Source: Paenibacillus oenotherae
Lineage (GTDB): Bacteria > Bacillota > Bacilli > Paenibacillales > Paenibacillaceae
Assembly (NCBI RefSeq): GCF_019443105.1
Contig: NZ_JAHZIJ010000017.1
Span: 46,353-110,352 of the forward strand
Length of the DNA stretch: 64,000 bases
Reading direction: 5' to 3'
Positions 59,828 through 64,000 of the stretch are shown here, one piece after another; position 1 is the first letter of the stretch; each line of letters begins with the position of its first letter. The notes under the pieces were generated by a model. The model was not told the DNA's origin, searched no databases, and saw only the letters and a list, made by a program, of their open reading frames with translations. Both the position numbers and the translations under genes were made by a program.

Positions 59828-59883
59828 TCCAATGCGCCTCCCAGCTAAATCAAACTAGACTTGTCCGCTTCAAGTAGTGGATT

Positions 59884-60927
59884 CTAGGGTGTGAAAACTG
59901 TTTTAATCGTTTCGCTCTCAACCCGATGTCTAGATTTCAAATCATAGCCCAGCAATTCATGGATGGCTTTCTCGTATTCGCCCAGCTTGTATTTTCTCGT
60001 AACCAGATCCTCGAGTCCCGGCATTTGTCCCGCTAAATGAAGCGCAGGACCGAACATGTGGCGGTACTCTCCTGCTCCGATAATTCTGACACCGTTCTGG
60101 ATATATTTTGTCGGCGAGAAGGTGTACTTGTACGTCCCGTTGATCCCGAAGGGAACAATTCTGCCGCCTCTGTCTATCCACCGATCCGCGGTCTCCAGTT
60201 GATTGCCTACCGTGTCGATAATGACATCGAACTTCCGGCCATCCAGAAGTCCCGATACGAACTCCTCTGTCAGCTCGTCCGGAGTTATGGCAACATCAGC
60301 GATTGTCTCGGAGAAACCAAGACGATACGGATTAGGCTCCGTAGCGACTGTCACCCGCGTTCTCAGCGCCTTGCTGACCATCTGGCACAATATGCCCATT
60401 GGCCCCGACCCAAGAACTAATACTGCGTCATACTGGCTTACGTTCGCCTCCAGAAAGTTATGAAGCACACAAGCCAGCGGCTCAATGAGAACTGCAGCCT
60501 CAAGACTCATAGAGTCCGGGATGCGATGAACGAAGCGAGAGTCGATGACAAAATACTCGGCAAAGGTGCCTGGGGCGTTCAATCCCGAGATCACCATTCC
60601 GTTGCCATCCGTACCCAAGCATAAATGCGGCTGGTCCTTGCCGCAGAAGTAGCATTCTCCACAACTCTGATTGGGATCGATAACGACTCTGTCGCCGACT
60701 TGAAGCCCAGTCACCTGTTCTCCGGTCTCTACAATGATTCCGACTGCCTCATGTCCCCGAATGACATCGGGTACGCCTTCTTCCTTGCCCGTTATTACCG
60801 CCAGATCAGTACCGCATATACCAGTCAGCCGGATCTGAATTTTCACTTCAGTCGGCGATCCAATTTGCGGCTCTTCTCTCTGATCAAGCTCCAGTAGGTT
60901 TTTCGTCGTCCAGACTAATGCCTCCAT
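59884..60927 (-). CDS. Zinc-dependent medium-chain dehydrogenase
   Basis: 347 aa. It has catalytic zinc ligands in TGICGTDLAV (Cys) and RGHEAVG (His-Glu), and the structural zinc cluster CGECYFCGKDQPHLC near residue 95. The Rossmann motif VLGSGPMGILCQMV is near residue 170. The general style is that of polyol or aminocyclitol dehydrogenases such as those acting on scyllo-inosamine, but the substrate cannot be read from sequence. AGGAGG lies before ATG 60925-60927, 38 bp after the GH13 gene. Confidence 0.85.
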   Translation of the reverse strand: MEALVWTTKNLLELDQREEPQIGSPTEVKIQIRLTGICGTDLAVITGKEEGVPDVIRGHEAVGIIVETGEQVTGLQVGDRVVIDPNQSCGECYFCGKDQPHLCLGTDGNGMVISGLNAPGTFAEYFVIDSRFVHRIPDSMSLEAAVLIEPLACVLHNFLEANVSQYDAVLVLGSGPMGILCQMVSKALRTRVTVATEPNPYRLGFSETIADVAITPDELTEEFVSGLLDGRKFDVIIDTVGNQLETADRWIDRGGRIVPFGINGTYKYTFSPTKYIQNGVRIIGAGEYRHMFGPALHLAGQMPGLEDLVTRKYKLGEYEKAIHELLGYDLKSRHRVESETIKTVFTP

Positions 60928-60965
60928 GCCTTCCACCTCCTATAGTAAAAACCATACAAGACGGA

Positions 60966-62711
60966 TTAAGAAACCGAGCGAAACATCGCATACCCGAAGC
61001 CGGGGAGTGATATCTCAAGCTCTCCATTCGCTGCATGAACGCCAGTACCTGTCCAAATCTCCTGCCAATGAGGACTGGAGGCTGCAACCTTAAGCTCCAC
61101 GGACTCGGTACTTGCATTCATCATCACAATGAATCGGTTCCCATCATCCCATCTCTCATAAGCCACTCTATTATCTCTATCCATCGCATGTAAAAAGCGG
61201 AAACGACCAGTACGAAGCACCGGATTCTCTTGTCGCAATTTGATAAGCGTCTGGTAGAACTGGAATAGCTCGCGGTTCTGTCCGCGCTCATCCCAGATCA
61301 TGCATTTCCTGTTGTCGGGATCATTCTCTCCTGTCATGCCAATCTCATCCCCGTAATAAATACAGGGTGCACCATAGTAAGTGAATTGGAATAATACTGC
61401 CAGTTTCGATTGATTCACATTGCCGCCGCATAGTGTAAGTAATCTTGGCGTATCATGACTCCCCAATACTTGGAAGGATGCCTCGACTGCCTGCAGCGGA
61501 TAAGCGGCCAATTGAGCGCCGACTGAATCGGCAAACTCCTTGCCATCTATAACGCCGCGGGCAAAAAATTTAATAACGCTGTCTCTCACCGGATAGTTCA
61601 TGACCGCATCGAGCTGATCGCCCTGCAGCCATGCCATGGAATCATGCATAATCTCACCGACAAGATAGGCATCAGGCTTCGCCGCCTTGACAACCTCCCG
61701 CAGCTTGCGCCAGAAACGGTGATCCACTTCATTAGCCACATCGAGCCTGTAACCATCAACATCCGCTATGCGAATCCAATAATCAGCCACATTCAGCAAA
61801 TATTCGCATACCTCCGGATTAGCCGTGTTGAACTTGGGCAGATTGGGCTCGAAGCTGAACGTCTCGTACGCCGCTGCCCCCTCGCTTGCCTGCAGCGGCC
61901 ACTGCCGGACAAGGAACCAGTCCGCGTAGCGCGATTCTTGCCCTTTCTCCAGTACGTCCACGAACGGAGGAAAGGCACTGCCGCTATGGTTGAAGACGAT
62001 GTCCAGAAGCACTCTAATGCCTCGGCTGTGGCAAACAGCAACCAGTTCTTTCAGCAGCTCGTTGGTGCCAAAGTGCGCGTCTACTTGCAAATAATTTTTG
62101 GTATCGTACTTATGATTCGTATCTGCTTCGAACAATGGCGTAAAATAAATCGCATTGACGCCAAGCTGCTCCAAATGATCAAGGTGATCCAGTACGCCCT
62201 GCAGGTCGCCGCCAAAATAATTTCTGAATCCGGGCTCGCCGCCCCACGCCTCCGTATCAGGAGGATCATTGCTTCTATCCCCGTTCGCAAAGCGTTCTGG
62301 AAAGATCTGATAGAACACAGCATCCTTTACCCACTCTGGCGGTTGAAAGATATCGGCAGCATGCAAATACGGATATTCGAAATTACCGTCAGAATTTTCA
62401 GACGGATTAGCTTTGCACCAGCGTTCTCCGTAATATAATTGCTCATCTCCGGATTGCAGGTGGAACCGGTAGCTGAGCCTTCCATTCGGCGGCTTTACAA
62501 CGGCTTCCCAATAATCATATAAGCTGTCCGAAACAAGTTTTATCATGCCCCCCCTTTCTTCTGTCTTTAACCAATCGTACTTGTCCCCGTAACAAACCTG
62601 CACCCTTTCTACATCGTCTCTCATTGTTCGGAGACGAATATAGATTGTTGAACGGTCATAGGCAAACGCCCAGTTTTGTTTGTGACGATGGTACAGCGCT
62701 GCATGATTCAT
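60966..62711 (-). CDS. Neopullulanase / cyclomaltodextrinase-type GH13 enzyme (paralogue)
   Basis: 581 aa, cytosolic. An N-terminal CBM34-like domain is followed by [18 protein letters not shown]. Catalytic residues: Asp in [12 protein letters not shown] (near 325), Glu in YLVGEIMHD (near 355), and Asp in VLGSHDTPRLL (near 418). The ATG at 62709-62711 is 6 nt after GGGGG; an open frame further upstream reads through the leader hairpin and is not protein. It heads the seven-gene operon and is the sister of the enzyme at 52093-53841. Confidence 0.9.
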   Translation of the reverse strand: MNHAALYHRHKQNWAFAYDRSTIYIRLRTMRDDVERVQVCYGDKYDWLKTEERGGMIKLVSDSLYDYWEAVVKPPNGRLSYRFHLQSGDEQLYYGERWCKANPSENSDGNFEYPYLHAADIFQPPEWVKDAVFYQIFPERFANGDRSNDPPDTEAWGGEPGFRNYFGGDLQGVLDHLDHLEQLGVNAIYFTPLFEADTNHKYDTKNYLQVDAHFGTNELLKELVAVCHSRGIRVLLDIVFNHSGSAFPPFVDVLEKGQESRYADWFLVRQWPLQASEGAAAYETFSFEPNLPKFNTANPEVCEYLLNVADYWIRIADVDGYRLDVANEVDHRFWRKLREVVKAAKPDAYLVGEIMHDSMAWLQGDQLDAVMNYPVRDSVIKFFARGVIDGKEFADSVGAQLAAYPLQAVEASFQVLGSHDTPRLLTLCGGNVNQSKLAVLFQFTYYGAPCIYYGDEIGMTGENDPDNRKCMIWDERGQNRELFQFYQTLIKLRQENPVLRTGRFRFLHAMDRDNRVAYERWDDGNRFIVMMNASTESVELKVAASSPHWQEIWTGTGVHAANGELEISLPGFGYAMFRSVS

Positions 62712-62746
62712 CACGTTCCCCCTTCCACGGTTCCACCGTACAACAA

Positions 62747-62890
62747 AAGGCACAACCTTATATTCAGTGAGGTTGTACCTTGAGGTAACATGGCCTTCAA
62801 TTTTTTTTCCAAATTTTAACGCCAATTAATGATGTAATATGTGTCTGCGGCTGTACAATCATCTTAATAGAACTCAGCAAACCCTGTCAA
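62747..62890 (-). promoter_or_regulatory. Promoter and leader hairpin of the seven-gene GH13 operon
   Basis: On the minus strand TTGACA (62885-62890), an 18-bp spacer, and TAAGAT (62861-62866). In the leader the arms AAGGTACAACCT and AGGTTGTGCCTT (62747-62758 and 62770-62781, one G-T pair) form a 12-bp stem that ends 35 nt before the start codon, as in the paralogous gene. Confidence 0.6.
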
Positions 62891-62977
62891 TCTTTACTAT
62901 ATCTTCTCTCAAAATAGCCTAAAATACTACTTATAGCCTATTCATATTACTTAAAAATAGTTCTTATGGACTATAAA

Positions 62978-62991
62978 TGAATACGCTTACA
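62978..62991. promoter_or_regulatory. Catabolite-response (cre)-like site
   Basis: TGAATACGCTTACA matches the Bacillus cre consensus TGWAANCGNTNWCA at all but one fixed position. It lies about 90 bp upstream of the operon promoter, so CcpA control of the amylolytic operon is plausible. Confidence 0.6.
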
Positions 62992-63034
62992 TTGTCTTCC
63001 ATAAATTACATCTCTCTGAATGCGTTTTCACAGA

Positions 63035-63107
63035 CTTTCTTCTAGATTTCTTTTTGATTTCATTTATATTTCATTAATATTTCATTTTCGTTTCATATTG
63101 ATTGCTT
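63035..63107. repeat. 11-bp phased array of TTTCAT-like motifs
   Basis: Seven-base motifs of the type ATTTCAT start at 63035, 63046, 63057, 63068, 63079 and 63090, exactly 11 bp apart (CTTTCTT, ATTTCTT, ATTTCAT three times, GTTTCAT), with a weaker ATTGCTT at 63101. It lies in a gene-free AT-rich block (62712-63629). Direct repeats at helical phase are typical of OmpR-family response regulator sites or of curved DNA. Confidence 0.6.
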
Positions 63108-63554
63108 GTAATTTACAATGCTTTAACACGCATTTTTCATTAAATTTTATGCATCATTTGCAAAAGAGATAAATCGATCCTTTCGCTAATCATATTGCAG
63201 CTGATGGAAGCGTCACCACTATTATAGTAACAATGTACTAGTCATTAAGAAGTGCCGCCCTCGCCAAATTAGCAAGCAAAATTAGTGGAATCTATTCATT
63301 TGCCGCCAACAGCCCTTCAATACTCATTTTTTCAACTTCCCACACGTGTCCGTGGACCGAAAAAAGACCTGGGGCAGCCATTATTTTCTTGTAGAAGCAT
63401 GTCGTTTAAAATAATTTTCGTCTTTTCAGCCGCTAAAATTGTCGATGAATCCAAAAGAATCAGCTCCCCCTCATTCGCATCGGCCGATTGATGATGGAAC
63501 ATGTCCGTCTTTATGATCCGTTTTCATATTATGCTGCAATTGAATGCCACAGCA

Positions 63555-63599
63555 AAGAATCCTCCTGCTCCACTGTTGCAGTGGTTCAGGAGGATTCTT
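63555..63599 (-). terminator. Terminator of the secreted protein gene at the right edge
   Basis: AAGAATCCTCCTG (63555-63567) and CAGGAGGATTCTT (63587-63599) are perfect 13-bp arms with an inner CCACTG/CAGTGG stem. The hairpin lies 30 bp after the stop of the minus-strand gene and is followed by TTTG. Confidence 0.7.
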
Positions 63600-63629
63600 G
63601 CCTTGCTTAAACGTTGTCGAAGCTTAGTC

Positions 63630-64000
63630 TTACTTGCCGATGCGAGCGAAAGGAACGGTCAGAAGGTCAGTGTCGCCCCACTCTTTCGGAGAGTTGGATT
63701 CGCTTACTCCTGGCGTGTCGGAAGTCGCCGGATCGTTAGGGATGGAATCTACAGGCGAGAACTCGCCTTGGTGAAGCATAACGCCGATTCCGGAAGTCTC
63801 GATGTTCGGGTTGCCGATTGCGCTCAGTGGAATCTTCGCTTCGTAGAACGTGTCACGATTCGCATCATGACCGAGTGCTGCGAAATCGACCACTTTGCTT
63901 GCATTGGTGACATCATCCGCATCTTTTACGCCCCACAGTGTGGTGTAGCCTTTGCCCTTCGCAAATTTAACCGTAATGCCTGCTGCTGCGCCTGTCTTGT
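63630..64000 (-). CDS. C-terminal end of a probably secreted carbohydrate-active protein (partial)
   Basis: The last 123 codons of a gene that starts beyond the right edge. The segment (GITVKFAKGKGYTTLWGVKDADDVTNAS, NRDTFYEAKIPLSAIGNPNIETSGIGVMLHQGEFS, DTDLLTVPFARIGK) has the look of a beta-sandwich carbohydrate-binding domain of the CBM9/DOMON or glucodextranase-C type, found at the end of large secreted amylolytic enzymes. The neighbouring GH13 genes fit this. The catalytic part is outside the window, so no enzyme can be named. Confidence 0.55.
   Translation of the reverse strand, partial: KTGAAAGITVKFAKGKGYTTLWGVKDADDVTNASKVVDFAALGHDANRDTFYEAKIPLSAIGNPNIETSGIGVMLHQGEFSPVDSIPNDPATSDTPGVSESNSPKEWGDTDLLTVPFARIGK

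Noticed and set aside
62712-62825. N-terminal extension of the GH13 enzyme at 60966-62711
   Set aside because: It reads through the leader hairpin, and the paralogue has no such extension.
63285-63491. 68-codon frame on the plus strand
   Set aside because: No ribosome-binding site, no recognisable domain, and it lies in low-complexity AT-rich sequence.
1-64000. tRNA, rRNA, CRISPR arrays, prophage or intact transposase
   Set aside because: None was seen on either strand. The repeats found are dispersed and irregularly spaced, unlike CRISPR.

Overview
The window looks like chromosome from a Paenibacillus-type, spore-forming member of the Bacillota. The evidence is strong AGGAGG ribosome-binding sites with many GTG and TTG starts, a YhcN/YlaJ-type spore lipoprotein, secreted proteins carrying the copper-amine-oxidase-N 'stalk' domain that is common in Paenibacillus, a caa3-type oxidase operon (ctaCDEF, ctaG), SigW-like ECF factors and several amylolytic GH13 enzymes. 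Nearly all genes from 1 to 15.9 kb and from 17.8 to 44.9 kb lie on the minus strand. I see no rRNA, tRNA, CRISPR array, phage or intact transposase.

Layout. 0-2.4 kb: an ECF sigma factor followed by a membrane-anchored solute-binding protein in the anti-sigma position, then a lipoprotein cut by the window edge. 2.5-6.6 kb: an MFS exporter, a DUF2087 regulator with a GIY-YIG protein, a SigW-like sigma factor and a hypothetical protein. 6.7-15.9 kb: a tellurite/stress (Ter) region with four TerD-family genes, a truncated fifth, TerC, a CitE-like lyase, a PRTase-TRSP protein, XpaC and TelA. 16.3-17.2 kb: an aldo/keto reductase.

17.8-32.9 kb is an iron-responsive region with four Fur-box-like palindromes. 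It holds a flavodoxin, a two-component system co-transcribed with a ferric-type binding protein but no permease, a short UDP-sugar dehydrogenase, and an eight-gene operon. That operon begins with a winged-helix regulator, continues with four envelope glycosylation or lipid genes, and ends with two secreted proteins and the FTR1 iron permease.

34.0-39.4 kb: a RibD-C-like reductase behind a MerR-type promoter and a GntR/ABC operon behind a palindromic operator. 40.0-44.9 kb: cytochrome c oxidase genes. 45.2-51.8 kb: a spore lipoprotein, a stalk-domain protein, a MhqR-DoxX-pirin electrophile-stress group, an aldo/keto reductase next to an HxlR regulator, and a PAP2 phosphatase. 52.1-64.0 kb: amylolytic genes, including a seven-gene minus-strand operon that mixes two GH13 enzymes with a dehydrogenase, a reductase, a HAD phosphatase, a MATE exporter and a solute-binding protein lacking any signal peptide.

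Two things stand out as possibly undescribed. The first is a dispersed non-coding repeat family (five copies, near 17.5, 19.4, 33.4, 39.7 and 47.5 kb) whose central hairpin keeps its pairing through compensatory changes; one copy sits directly against a broken regulator gene. The second is the Fur-box-headed operon that links polyprenyl-type glycosylation genes to FTR1 iron uptake. Function statements are by family recognition from the translated sequence; no database search was run.
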